NCBI GenBank assembly: GCA_947247005.1
Contig: OX365946.1
Span: 47,022,734-47,086,733, forward strand
Direction of reading: 5' to 3'
From: Spisula solida
Lineage: Eukaryota; Mollusca; Bivalvia; Venerida; Mactridae
Length of the DNA stretch: 64,000 nt
The notes beneath the pieces are model-generated. The model was not told the DNA's origin, did not search any database, and worked only from the letters and a program-made list of their open reading frames with translations. Positions 25,701 to 32,508 of this stretch are shown one piece after another; the stretch's first letter is position 1; the number at the start of each line of letters is the position of its first letter. The position numbers and the translations under genes are program-made.

Positions 25701-27025
25701 AGAAAATTATAAGAATCAATTTGAGTTTGTTCTATATGTTATAATCATACTACTTGTACGTGTAAATGTGTTTCGTAAATATGTGTAGATATGGGTACAA
25801 TTTCATGGGTGCAAGTTTGTATGTATATACCTCAGGGGTGTCAATATTCCTGATTAATCCGGAATTCCGGATTTATACATCATGAAAGAGCTATAATTTC
25901 TGTCCAAAATAAAAGTTATTTGATAATAATATCTCAAGAAATGGCAAAGTTATGGTCAATTTAATCTGCTCTGAAGGATTTCATTCAATAAAAACTGAGT
26001 TTATTATGGAAACAATGTGGTTGAAGGCCTCTTATTTGGCAAAAATAGTGGGCCGCATATGATTTTCCTGATTTTTAATTTGGCTCTGTTGACACCCCTG
26101 ATACCTGCTTTCTGGCTTTTGAGTGTCAATATTTCTTTGTTTCCTCTATATAAATTGACAAATTTTCAGAATTTCAGGTTTTTCAGAATTTCTAACTTGC
26201 ATCCAAGCAATTGATATCTGTTCATTTGATCTGTATTTCTATGTCTCTTTGATTATATATTTTTGACTCTTTACAGGAAAAAGTGACCCTTATTGTGAAG
26301 TGAGTATGGGAGCCCAGGAGCACAAGACAAAGGTCATCAATAATACTCTGAACCCTAAATGGAACGCTTCCATGCAGTTTACAATACGAGACATCGACAT
26401 GGATGCACTTTGTATCACTGTATTCGATAGAGATTTGTTCTCACCCAATGGTAAGCCTTGTATTGAATAGAGATTTGTTCTAAGCCAATGGTAAGTCTTG
26501 TATTGGATAGAGATTTGTTCTAAGCCAATGGTAAGTCTTTTATTTAAAAGAGATTTGTATAAGCCAATGGTAAGCCTTGTATTAAATAGAGATTTGTTCT
26601 AAGCCAATGGTAATCCTTGTATTTAATAGATATTTGTTCTAATCCAATGGTAAGCCTTGTATATAATAGATATTTGTTCTAATCCAATGGTAAGCCTTGT
26701 ATATAATAGATATTTGTTCTAATCCAATGGTAAGCCTTGTATATAATAGAGATTTGCTCTAAACCAATTGTAGGCCTAATAATAATTTTGATATTTCTTT
26801 TGATGATTAAGTCTTCGTATGGTCATCCATTTGTATTGATTTGTACTACCAATAGTTTGCCCTTGCATTTTAGATTTTCTTGGTCGTACTGAGATCAGGG
26901 TCAAGGACATTTTGGATGAAACAAAAGATCAAGGTCGTCGACCTATCGTTAAAAAACTGTTACTCCACGAAGTTGCTACGGGGGAGATAGTGTTGAAGTT
27001 AGACTTACACATATATGAACCCTGA
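7589..27025 (+). CDS. ITSN1: Intersectin, C-terminal half: DH-PH-C2 (segment A)
   Basis: Twelve-exon 3' portion of an intersectin gene. Joined exons: 7589-7710, 8708-8814, 9453-9528, 9912-10019, 10754-10852, 11405-11572, 12748-12819, 14354-14491, 15514-15712, one of 19611-19688 / 20863-20940, 26277-26450, 26874-27025. Every junction has AG/GT borders and keeps phase. The product follows vertebrate ITSN1 closely: DH domain (a Cdc42 GEF in known family members), PH domain, then a C-terminal C2 domain ending [12 protein letters not shown]. In known intersectins this part activates Cdc42 and couples endocytosis to actin. The first exon is in phase 1 and needs an upstream exon ending in T; none lies upstream in the window. 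The SH3E exon at 60,956-61,144 would fit, but lies downstream. Recognition of the family is secure; whether this is a full gene is not known. Confidence 0.95.
8708..8814 (+). CDS. ITSN1: ITSN exon: DH domain
   Basis: Acceptor ttttatag, donor aaa|gtaagt. Encodes [18 protein letters not shown] and [17 protein letters not shown], matching the intersectin DH helices (IFVNWKEL in vertebrates). Ends in phase 2. The donor lies inside a 17-bp sequence that recurs at 8,926 on the far side of an inserted element. Confidence 0.93.
8811..8942 (+). mobile_element. Penelope-like fragment with hammerhead core, flanked by duplicated splice donor
   Basis: A ~98-bp insert (8,828-8,925) is flanked by identical 17-bp copies of AAAAGTAAGTAACAAAA (8,811-8,827 and 8,926-8,942). 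The insert holds CTGATGA (8,848-8,854), a GGC-GCAA-GCC hairpin and GAAAC (8,866-8,870), the arrangement of a hammerhead ribozyme core. Hammerhead motifs are known in Penelope-like retroelements, and the nearby ACGGAACACGTGTTG text resembles bivalve copies as I recall them. The element class is an inference; the duplication is directly visible. Confidence 0.6.
9022..9310. repeat. Diverged ~31-bp tandem repeat
   Basis: About nine imperfect units of GGGAGACAACTCATGACAAA plus ATTTATTTCAAAA. Copies differ by small indels. A similar motif in the opposite sense (TTGTCTCCCTTGA) recurs at 9,780-9,905 in the next intron. Confidence 0.75.
9453..9528 (+). CDS. ITSN1: ITSN exon: DH domain
   Basis: Acceptor tgaattttag, donor aat|gtttgt (a weaker GT). 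After one base completing a Lys codon it reads [19 protein letters not shown], then [14 protein letters not shown] and IGDIL are conserved in intersectins. The reading frame hits a stop soon after the donor, so splicing here is required. Confidence 0.9.
9780..9910. repeat. Short TTGTCTCCCTTGA repeats
   Basis: Four to five imperfect copies of TTGTCTCCCTTGA-type text, the complement of the 9,022-9,310 repeat. They run up to the acceptor of the next exon and provide its pyrimidine-rich tract. Confidence 0.5.
9912..10019 (+). CDS. ITSN1: ITSN exon: DH domain
   Basis: Acceptor gatattttcag, donor aag|gtatgc, 36 codons, phase 0. Reads [20 protein letters not shown] then [16 protein letters not shown]. 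PHxxPYIRFCSxQLN is the intersectin DH signature. Confidence 0.95.
10055..10262. mobile_element. MITE-like element, pair of 15,246-15,440
   Basis: Shares TTTCGCGA, CAAGAATTTTGA, TTCATTGACAATG and GCATGTCAACATCC with the 15.2-kb copy, which is in the opposite orientation. Edges contain TACTGTAAT/ATTACAGTA-like ends. Non-coding. Confidence 0.5.
10362..10500 (+). repeat. GGATGTCTGTCTG repeat, partial
   Basis: 'ctggatgtctgtctgtatgg', 'aagtttgtccacacatg', 'ccactggatggatttc' recur in diverged form at 29,985-30,330 and, in part, 11,615-11,990. Partial copy. Confidence 0.5.
10754..10852 (+). CDS. ITSN1: ITSN exon: DH conserved region 3
   Basis: Acceptor atatttcag, donor aag|gtaagt, 33 codons. Reads [18 protein letters not shown] then [28 protein letters not shown] is DH conserved region 3, the helix that shapes the Rho-family binding surface in known DH domains. 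Confidence 0.97.
11144..11240. repeat. 21-bp tandem repeat
   Basis: Four exact or near-exact copies of CTCAATATTAGCTCCACTGA+G, then a truncated CTCAATGAG. Intronic, about 170 bp before the next exon. Confidence 0.9.
11405..11572 (+). CDS. ITSN1: ITSN exon: DH C-terminus and start of PH
   Basis: Acceptor tgattacag, donor gag|gtaaaa, 56 codons. Reads [20 protein letters not shown], then [19 protein letters not shown], then [16 protein letters not shown]. These match the [27 protein letters not shown] and CEGL blocks of vertebrate intersectin. Confidence 0.97.
12190..12345. mobile_element. Foldback element A (copy 1)
   Basis: Begins AGAGGATCTTGTATGAGAGC and ends with the complement. Arms contain TTTTATTAAA...GAG and CGAGTTCAATAAAACT around a GACGCGAGGCTTTG-rich centre. 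Directly abuts element B, the same order as at 27,537. A third, reversed fragment lies at 23,257-23,345. Confidence 0.7.
12346..12609. mobile_element. MITE B (copy 1), inverted ends TTATCACATAACC
   Basis: Left end ATTTATCACATAACCT and right end AGGTTATGTGATAAAT form inverted repeats. The interior contains TCCTGACGTCATTGACGG and GGATTGGCTAACGTCACG, i.e. a full TGACGTCA palindrome and an inverted CCAAT. Near-identical copy at 27,690. Confidence 0.8.
12748..12819 (+). CDS. ITSN1: ITSN exon: PH domain
   Basis: Acceptor tttatttcag, donor aag|gtaaat, 24 codons. Reads [20 protein letters not shown] then [16 protein letters not shown] is shared with vertebrate intersectins and opens the PH domain. 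Confidence 0.96.
13119..14077 (+). repeat. GTCAGGGAAAA element with internal 29-bp array
   Basis: Edges GGGTTCCCAC (13,119) and GTGGGAACGCT (to 14,077) are inverted. Inside, about 18 units of 'gtcagggaaaactactcttt' + 'ggtctgggtaaa' run from 13,500 to 14,045. Units alternate between GGGAAAAGTC, GGGGTAAAATC and TCTGGGTAAAGTC forms. Open frames here are repeat artefacts. Confidence 0.85.
14354..14491 (+). CDS. ITSN1: ITSN exon: PH domain
   Basis: Acceptor tcatttcag, donor aca|gtatgt, 46 codons. Reads [20 protein letters not shown], then [18 protein letters not shown], then VQYKMYRT. [17 protein letters not shown] and QYKMYKT are conserved PH strands of intersectin. Confidence 0.96.
14576..14748 (+). 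repeat. ATGCCCCC-family element, 5' part
   Basis: Begins ATGCCCCCCATCTTTGATGA, then 'aaatggtttccgtt', 'aactcaagaatgctttgcc', 'gttggtcatcaacagtagat'. Cut off where a hAT-like MITE begins at 14,756. Confidence 0.8.
14756..15018. mobile_element. hAT-like MITE with 6-bp target duplication
   Basis: Ends CAGGGGTGTCAA and TTGACACCCCTG are perfect inverted repeats, flanked by ATTCTT at 14,750-14,755 and 15,019-15,024. Sister copy at 25,833-26,100 is flanked by ATACCT. About 263 bp, non-coding. Confidence 0.85.
15040..15240 (+). mobile_element. tRNA-derived SINE, probable
   Basis: Starts GGGAGCCGTGGCCTTGAGGT, with a box A-like GTGGCCTTGAGG and, 40-50 bp on, a box B-like TGTGTTTGATGCCCG. The downstream body includes 'ctcacccaggtaaaggaatg' and 'ggtacctgagagagtc'. 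No A-rich tail is obvious. Confidence 0.5.
15246..15440. mobile_element. MITE-like element, reverse copy of 10,055
   Basis: Contains TTTTTCGCGATAG, AAGGATGTTGACACGC, CATTGACAATAC, TCAAAATTCTTGCA and ends GTGATTTACAGTATATG. Non-coding. Confidence 0.5.
15514..15712 (+). CDS. ITSN1: ITSN exon: PH C-terminus and PH-C2 linker
   Basis: Acceptor tttaatttcag, donor agtt|gtatgt, ends in phase 1. Reads [71 protein letters not shown], ISHIDRVYxL, W-V (PH C-terminal helix) and KKREKA are intersectin landmarks. The phase-1 end accepts either of the two alternative C2 exons. Confidence 0.95.
15870..16350 (+). repeat. Degenerate AGCTCACC-family element
   Basis: Contains the internal monomer text of the family: 'tttatgaaattcggtcacaa', 'tgatcatctccacaaaatct', 'gatattgggtcatctggggt', 'aggtcactaggtcaaatcat'. 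It lacks the opening hairpin and ends 'gacaggtgggcgaccttgtt'. Confidence 0.65.
16642..16812. mobile_element. pogo-like MITE
   Basis: Inverted ends TACAGTCAGGTCTCAATA and TATTGAGACCTGACTGTA, with TA at each edge as in Tc1/mariner/pogo elements. 171 bp, non-coding. Confidence 0.8.
16979..17751 (+). repeat. AGCTCACC-family element, full-looking copy
   Basis: Opens with a perfect-stem hairpin at 16,981-17,012: AGCTCACC-TGTCAC, loop AAA, GTGACA-G-GGTGAGCT. Then CGTCCGTCGTC, four to five ~150-bp monomers (LTR-free, non-coding) with repeated AGGTCA half-sites, and a closing 'gacaggtgagcgacctatgg', 'ccctttgggccctcttgttt'. Related copies: 15,870, 34,036, 56,527, 59,747. Confidence 0.85.
18678..19295 (-). 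mobile_element. Internally deleted mariner (copy 1)
   Basis: Inverted ends TACGTGGGCGGATCC... and ...GGATCTACCCACGTA, with TA edges. On the minus strand it carries a mariner transposase remnant around 18,988-19,179 with [18 protein letters not shown], which holds the first catalytic Asp (VDETW). Most of the enzyme is missing. Copies at 37,878 (+) and 57,914 (-). Confidence 0.85.
19611..19688 (+). CDS. ITSN1: ITSN alternative exon a: first strand of C2
   Basis: Acceptor ctttctttag, donor g|gtaagg, 78 bp, phase 1 in and out. With the flanking exons it reads [27 protein letters not shown]. It has the same length and phases as exon b at 20,863 and encodes the same segment of the C2 domain (vertebrate ATGIGRLMVNVVEG). 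Including both would duplicate the first C2 strand, so mutually exclusive use is likely. This version has an Asp in the first loop (SSKDG). Confidence 0.9.
20863..20940 (+). CDS. ITSN1: ITSN alternative exon b: first strand of C2
   Basis: Acceptor ttgttattttag, donor g|gtatgg, 78 bp, phase 1 in and out. Reads [27 protein letters not shown]. It is closer to vertebrate intersectin (GIGRLMV, EGIELK) than exon a, so it may be the ancestral form. Its loop has Asn (SNANG) where exon a has Asp. Confidence 0.9.
21545..21732. mobile_element. GGGTTCCACT MITE (copy 1)
   Basis: Left end GGGTTCCACTGGCTTCCGAA and right end TCAGATGGAACC are imperfect inverted repeats. The interior 'gcaaaatacccatgatttta' and 'ttttggaaatttcaagggtc' is shared with the copies at 32,323 and 33,674. 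Confidence 0.75.
21909..23511. mobile_element. ~1.6-kb element with TA-flanked inverted ends
   Basis: Left end TACAATAAAACTTTGTTATA, right end TATAACAAAGTTTTATTGTA: 20-bp perfect inverted repeats with TA edges. No transposase frame inside. It contains a 50-bp direct duplication (22,665-22,765, 'ggtctatcccaaaccatgtt') and a reversed fragment of foldback A (23,257-23,345). Confidence 0.7.
23999..24182. mobile_element. TGTTTTATCAAAGCACTTA MITE (copy 1)
   Basis: Inverted ends CTGTTTTATCAAAGCACTTA and TAAGTGCTTTGATAAAACAG, 184 bp. Family members at 33,091, 44,744, 49,839 and 61,189. Confidence 0.85.
24284..24629. mobile_element. GCGTAGCTAC hAT-like element
   Basis: Left end CAGGCGCGTAGCTA, right end TAGCTACGCCCCAG, inverted. 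The interior repeats CGTAC-rich ends ('acgcagctgcgtaca', 'cttgcgtacac') and a G12 run. Non-coding. Confidence 0.65.
24630..24760 (+). mobile_element. tRNA-like SINE fragment
   Basis: GCTGGTAGAGTGCTAGACTG resembles a box A region and AGGTTCAATTTCCGG a box B, about 40 bp apart. The cloverleaf is not convincing. Probably a diverged SINE head. Confidence 0.4.
24869..25489 (+). repeat. AGTCCCCTACCGG element
   Basis: Opens AGTCCCCTACCGGTTTTTGA and closes with the inverse CCGGTAGGGGACTT. It holds a direct duplication of about 174 bp ('gcaccggtagttgtggggtg' at ~24,931 and ~25,100), and a CGTCCGTCCGTC microsatellite. Open frames on both strands arise from the duplication. Confidence 0.75.
25833..26100. 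mobile_element. hAT-like MITE with 6-bp target duplication (copy 2)
   Basis: Ends CAGGGGTGTCAA and TTGACACCCCTG; flanking ATACCT at 25,827-25,832 and 26,101-26,106. Same family as 14,756. Confidence 0.85.
26277..26450 (+). CDS. ITSN1: ITSN exon: C2 domain core
   Basis: Acceptor ctctttacag, donor aatg|gtaagc, phase 1 in and out. Reads (G)[72 protein letters not shown] and ITVFDRD are hallmarks of a C2 domain with the acidic loop residues of Ca2+-binding types. The last ~26 bp of this exon and its donor are repeated eight times downstream. Confidence 0.97.
26451..26778 (+). repeat. 40-bp intronic array copying an exon end and its splice donor
   Basis: Unit GTAAGCCTTGTATTGAATAG + AGATTTGTTCTAAGCCAATG. 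The genuine donor is at 26,451; further GT sites lie at 26,491, 26,531, 26,570, 26,610, 26,650, 26,690, 26,730 and 26,770. Each unit duplicates the coding text GATAGAGATTTGTTCT...CCAATG plus the donor. Reading through the first donor meets TAG within seven codons. Confidence 0.95.
26874..27025 (+). CDS. ITSN1: ITSN last exon: C2 end and stop codon
   Basis: Acceptor cttgcattttag. Reads (D)[49 protein letters not shown], then TGA at 27,023-27,025. [10 protein letters not shown] and LLLHEVxTGEIVxxLDL match the C-terminus of vertebrate intersectins, so this is a genuine protein end. Confidence 0.97.
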
Positions 27026-27080
27026 ACCGTACATTACTCTATATGTTGAGAACAAAGTGCTAGGACATTATAGTGCTGAT

Positions 27081-27470
27081 GTTGCCATGGTAACGTTTAA
27101 TGTTAGTCAAACAGTGCTGTCACCAGGATGTTGCCATGGTAACGTTCAATGTTAGTCAAACAGTGCTGTCACCAGGATGTTGCCATGGTAACGTTGAATG
27201 TTAGTCAAACAGTGCTGTCACCAGGATGTTGCCATGGTAACGTTGAATGTTAGTCAAGCAGTGCTGTTACCATGATGTTACCATGGTAACGTTGAATGTT
27301 AGTCAAACAGTGCTGTCACCAGGATGTTGCCATGGTAACGTTGAATGTTAGTCAAGCAGTGCTGTCACCAGGATGTTGCCATGGTAACGTTGAATGTTAG
27401 TCAAGCAGTGCTGTTACCATGATGTTACCATGGTAACGTTGAATGTTAGTCAAACAGTGCCATGGAGATA
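27081..27470. repeat. 49-bp array of X-box-like palindromes in the ITSN 3' flank
   Basis: Eight copies of GTTGCCATGGTAAC (or GTTACCATGGTAAC) start at 27,081, 27,130, 27,179, 27,228, 27,277, 27,326, 27,375 and 27,424, exactly 49 bp apart. Linker text is CGTTGAATGTTAGTCAAACA and GTGCTGTCACCAGGAT. The array begins 56 bp after the stop, so it probably lies in the 3' UTR. The palindrome fits the RFX X-box consensus GTNRCC-N2-RGYAAC. Confidence 0.95.
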
Positions 27471-27536
27471 TGTGCATATATGAGATTCTTCCTTGCTGTC
27501 AAATGTTGTTATCCATTTGTAGGTTCAGTTGTATAC

Positions 27537-27689
27537 TATATAGAGGATCTTGCATGAGTGCTCATTACATACGAGTTTTATTAAACGAGTGGACAAAATG
27601 ATATGACACGAGGCTTTGCCGAGTGTCATATTGTTTTTGTCGACGAGTTTAATAAAACTGGTATGTAATGAGCACGAATGTAAGATTCT
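27537..27689. mobile_element. Foldback element A (copy 2)
   Basis: Begins TATAGAGGATCTTGCATGAG and folds back through GAGTTTTATTAAACGAGTGG / GACGAGTTTAATAAAACTGG to GTAATGAGCACGAATGTAAG. Directly followed by MITE B, as at 12,190. Confidence 0.75.
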
Positions 27690-27955
27690 ATTTATCACAT
27701 AACCTTAGAAAACGCTCATTATTGTTCAAAAGGATGATTGACGCTGCATAAGTTTCAGCCAAAATTCAGCGGTACAATTAGCGCGACGTCATGGCGACGT
27801 TGATATTATCCTGACGTCATTGACGGATCAATGCATGGATTGGCTAACGTCACGTCAAGCTCATTTAAATATTTATTGCACGATCTGGGAGTGCCGAACG
27901 ATATTTACGGCACGGCTTTACGGCACTCCTGAACCGCAGGTTATGTGATAAATAT
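27690..27955. mobile_element. MITE B (copy 2)
   Basis: Inverted ends ATTTATCACATAACCT / AGGTTATGTGATAAAT. The interior is nearly identical to 12,346-12,609, including TGACGTCA and GATTGGCTAACGTCACG. Confidence 0.85.
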
Positions 27956-27957
27956 AT

Positions 27958-28045
27958 ACAGTGCAACCTCTGTAGAGCAACATTTGTCGGGAGCTGCAAA
28001 TAAAGGCCATTGTTTAGAGGATGTTGCTCTACAGAGGTTGAATTT
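27958..28045. mobile_element. ~85-bp pogo-type hairpin MITE
   Basis: TACAGTGCAACCTCTGTAGA at the left pairs with TGTTGCTCTACAGAGGTTGA at the right. The middle also pairs (ACATTTGTC / GACGGAT-like). The CAGT-GCAACCTC start is pogo/Tigger-like. Confidence 0.65.
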
Positions 28046-29529
28046 AAAGTAAATATAAGCTACGGGAAATGTTGAAGGTGTTGTTACCGCGGTTGTTGTA
28101 CATTAGATATATGCAGGCTGTAGAAACAAGACTCATGCTTACACAGTGGCTCGAGTTTTCAGGTTCATTCTGTAATGATAGATTGTTGTTCTACACAAAA
28201 TACTCTATTTTGTAGTTTTTTTTCACCTTAAGGAAAGTTTTATCACAGTTTTACTGTAACTGTAAAGTTTAACCCCTGTTCAGTAATTTGTGTGATACAT
28301 AGGAAGATATCCCCCCCAGGTGGTTGCTAAAAACATGTGCAACTGTATAATTACAGTCTGCGAAATTAGAAGTTGTCTGGTTTGCGGGACAAGTAATGAT
28401 TGAGTTATTGATTTGGACAAGGAACTTCAGCACAAAATGTGTGTAAGAGTATACAGGATAACTACGTTTTTTGCCAATTCGGACAAGTAGCTTCAAATCT
28501 TAAATTAACATACTCTTAAATTATTAATCTTAATTATGAAATGTAAAGAACAGCTGATTAGTATGGCATTCTGCATTTTTAGAAATATTTCTCCTGGGAT
28601 AGATAACTCATAAAATACTTTGTTTGTATTGTTTGTTTGAGCTGTCCCACACACTGTATCATGATCATTCTAATATATATGCTCCAAACCCAACCTTCAA
28701 TGAAGAAGAGGTATATTGCTTGTTGGTCGGTTCGCTGTAGACCAAACCAATGTCTGGTTGAAAAATACCTTACACTTAAATCTACCGTCCTCAGTTTTTA
28801 AAGGCAGGTTAGTCAAGACTTGCAGATGAATCATGAATCCTTTCAGTATTGAGTTCAGAATCCCACTCACTGGTTGAGAGTTCATACACAACTTTTATAT
28901 GTTAAAAAATGGCCTACCTATTGATAGTGTCCTAAATCTGCTTCAACTGTCAGGTCCTTAATTGATCCAATAAGAACAGTTATGGCCATCACCTGTACTC
29001 TGTATATGAACAGTATTTCTTTCTCCAATCATTTTTTACTTATTTTTCATGCATTTGTGATAACTACAATATGAATTACTGAACTAGTTATTGTTGATTT
29101 GACAGCCTATTCATAGTGTGTTTACTGTATATAAAACTGTATGTAATCCATGACATATAAAGCTAAATTATATTTATTATTCCATTAAAGGGAGGCGTAT
29201 ATTCACATACTGTATTAGTGGATATTCTGCAGGTCAAAAAGGTAGCCAATTTTGAATTTCAGAATTTTGTAAATTCATGAAATTTTTCAGTATTTCAATG
29301 TCTCAAAGTTATCCACCTAATAATATACAGTAATTGCTCTGTCTGTCTGTATGTTAGTTTTGTAGAGTGCTTGACTTGTACCGGTACCTCATTGGGCGAG
29401 GTCACATAATGAACCTTCGATGTCAATGTTCAATTCAGAGTACAAGGTTCATGTCACAGGCTTACTTGATTGCTGACACATCTTGTTTTACTGCTTTTCT
29501 TTATGTATAGCAAGTATTTTTAGGCATAT

Positions 29530-29800
29530 AGTTATTGCCTTGTCTGTTTGTCCATTTGTTGTTCTTTTGTCTTATTGAAAATGTTAACCAAAACTTTCAA
29601 GTTTTTGAAACTCAAATGGACTTAGTCCATCAAAGCATTGCTTTCAAACTTGCCGCACTTGTTTACCATCATAAATACCTTACATTGCCAATGCCATGTA
29701 ACACTATCCAATATTTTAACAGACTTATGGCCCCTAATTGACCAAAATAGTTTTTACGGACAATGCTTCAACCAGGGCATAAGTGTTCATTGAACTTAGT
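29530..29800 (+). repeat. GCATAAG repeat, relative of 51,688
   Basis: Shares 'gaaaatgttaacc', 'cttgaaactcaaa', 'attgctttcaaa', 'cttatggcccct', 'accagggcataag' with 51,688-51,940. Diverged. Confidence 0.6.
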
Positions 29801-29850
29801 ATTGTTAATTCCTGTTTTCCTTCTATTTTTTACTCACCTGACACTCCATT

Positions 29851-29984
29851 TATTTCTCCCGCAAACATCTCCCGCAAATATCTCCCCTCTTATATCTCCC
29901 GCATATATCTCCCCTCTTATATCTCTCGCATATATCTCCCGCAAATATCTCCCCTCTTATATCTCCCACATATATCTCCCCCTT
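29851..29984. repeat. ATCTCCC minisatellite
   Basis: Short units of ATCTCCCGCAAAT, ATCTCCCCTCTTAT and ATCTCCCGCATAT in alternating order, forming two or three ~50-bp higher units. The frames it creates are not genes. Confidence 0.85.
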
Positions 29985-30330
29985 GGCTGAGACAGTTTGA
30001 TTTGGTGCAGGATGTCTGTCCCTCTGGATAGGTGTCACCAAGTTTGTTCAAGCTTGTTCTCCATAACCATTGGTGGGATTTCATTGAAATATCACATGAT
30101 TAGTTGATACCAAGCCTAGTTGTGTATATTGTCAGGAATGTTTGATCGGATGATTAGTGCTCGAGTTACAGCCCTTTGTTGGGAGATAAATGCTTTTGTG
30201 TCAAAAACTCTTTTAGTTCATACATTTGTACTCAAATGCTGGAAACATTATGTCATTTAACTACGTGTATTTGTATATGTTAAGAGTGATGCATTGTCAT
30301 TGATTTTTGTAACATTATACACCATAATGA
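29985..30330 (+). repeat. GGATGTCTGTC repeat
   Basis: 'tttggtgcaggatgtctgtc', 'ggtgtcaccaagtttgttca', 'ccattggtgggatttcattg' relate it to 10,362-10,500 and, partly, 11,615-11,990. Confidence 0.5.
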
Positions 30331-31060
30331 GTTCAATCATTTCTATTTTGAAGATTTGAAATAAATATTCAATTTTTTATTCTGTTTGAAATGAACATTT
30401 ACTAAAACCAAGGCTTAAGTTAAATATTGGGATGTTTGTTTGTTTTGGCAATTAAAAAAGCATAATGCTGTCACCAAGTTGATTAAAATCCTTAATTTAT
30501 ATTCTCTCCCCCCCCCCCCCCCCGCTTCTTATGCTGATTTGTGTCCCTTTATCTGACATTGCTTTCTGGATTTATGCTGCATTTGTAGTTGATACAATTT
30601 CCTGGATTCAAAAAGAAAAAAAAGACTAGACTTATTTAACAAGAAACAAATGGAAATCTTTACAAATAAAATAATGTTGTATAGGCTAGTATTGGTCCTT
30701 CTGAATACTTTATGTTTTTAATCAGCTGAATTTGCAAAAGAGAAAATTCTATCACAACTTCAAGGAATTTTAAGTGCTGGTGTTTGTAAAATGTGAAATG
30801 AGTTTGTTTATACATGTACATGTGTAATTTTTGCAACAACCTAGAAGTTATAGTCTAGCATTGTGACTTTAACATGTTATTAGTATAATGATGTTGAGCT
30901 ATACATTGAGTGTATGAGTCTAGTTTTGTTGTATTATACTCTAGTCTTTCCCTATATTTGATGCAATTTTATTCAACTCCTGTATATACTGTACAGACCG
31001 GTACATATGTACAATTTATTGTTTGTCTTATACACATACAGCTTTGTATTGCTGTTTATT

Positions 31061-31625
31061 ATGCCCCCAATCTTTGATGAGAGGGTGTATTGCTTTGCTC
31101 ATGTAGGTCTGTCTGTCTGTAGGTCAGTCTGTCTGTTGGTCTGTCGGTCAGAAGACCAAATGGTTTCCTTTTAATAACTAAAGAAAGCTTGAATCTCGGA
31201 TCCTCAAACTTTACATGGTGGTTGGTCATGAACAGTAAATGAGCCCTATTAATTATGACATCAGTAGGTCTAAGGTCAAGGTCACTGTGGCATTTAACAT
31301 AAAATGATTTTTGTGTAAGAGCTTAAGAACCCTTGACCCAAATGATCCTCAAGCTTACCATAGAGGTTGGTCATCAGCTGTAGATGACCCCTATTGATTT
31401 TGAGGTCAGTTGCTCAAAGTTCAAGTTTACTGTATCCTTTAACTTAAAAAAGGTTTCTGTTCAAGGGCTAAAAAACACTTGACCCTAGATCCTTAAATTG
31501 TACATGGAAGTTGGTCATCAGACCGGTCACCCCTATTGATTTTGAGATCAAGGTTCTTTGGTCAAGGTTGTTGTTTCTGACTGTTTGGCTGCCATAGGGG
31601 TATACATGTTTTTAAACATCCCTTG
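31061..31625 (+). repeat. ATGCCCCC-family element
   Basis: Begins ATGCCCCCAATCTTTGATGA, followed by CTGTCTGTCTG microsatellite, three ~150-bp monomers with 'ggttggtcatcagctgtaga', 'gacccctattgattttgagg', and ends 'gctgccataggggtatacat'. Non-coding. Confidence 0.8.
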
Positions 31626-32322
31626 TTTGTATAATGTAAATGAATTGTACACATTTATATGATATTTGATTTTGTCTGTCTGTCTTTTTTATCACAGTAT
31701 TCTTTGTTAATGTATGTACCTGTCACAGAATTTGTTGTACAGCCGTCTGCCACAAAATTTGTTGTCTTTTTGCTACTGAATTTATTTTCTTTGTCCGTCT
31801 GCTACAGAATTTCTGCTTGCCTACCACTACAGTTGTTCATCTTTCTACTGTTCATCTGCCACCTATTTGTCCGTCTGCCACATAAATTGATTGATATTTA
31901 CGTCTGCAACCAATAGCTGTTGTACATGCTTGATTTACAAGTTGAGTGAGTCACACAGTATGTCAATATGGACTTTAATGTACCCGAAAATTAACATACA
32001 CGGCCATCTTAGTCAGTCATTTATTGATGTTGAAAACTTGATAATGTTTGAATATATGAGAAATGTTTGAAGATTTGTTGGTACTTGTATATTCATGTGA
32101 TCAGCCTAGTTTAATGGTGTATTTCCTGTTCAGTGTTGCATAAAGGAAATTATGAAGGTTTTTGTGTTTACAATACATTGTTCACTTAAAGATTGTAAGG
32201 AAACACATAGTATTGTTGCCGATATCTGCCAAATAGATGCTTGCCTTGAGTTACCTCCCCTCATTTATTATTATGTTTAATCTTGTTTGTCTTGCGATTC
32301 AAGTCCCATCAACAATGCTCAG

Positions 32323-32508
32323 TGGTTCCGTTAGCTTCTGAATACAAAGAGTCATTTTGATACTTGTGACTAAATGTTACCATTGTTTAGGCAAAATACC
32401 CATGATTTTAAGCGAAAATGACTTTAAACCGAAATAAAGAGGGTCAAAATGTGGCCTTTTGGAAAATTCAAGGGTCAGAACCCTACTCCTGAGTCAAATG
32501 GAACCCCT
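32323..32508. mobile_element. GGGTTCCACT MITE (copy 2)
   Basis: TGGTTCCGTTAGCTTCTGAA to CAAATGGAACCCC; interior shared with 21,545. Confidence 0.7.
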
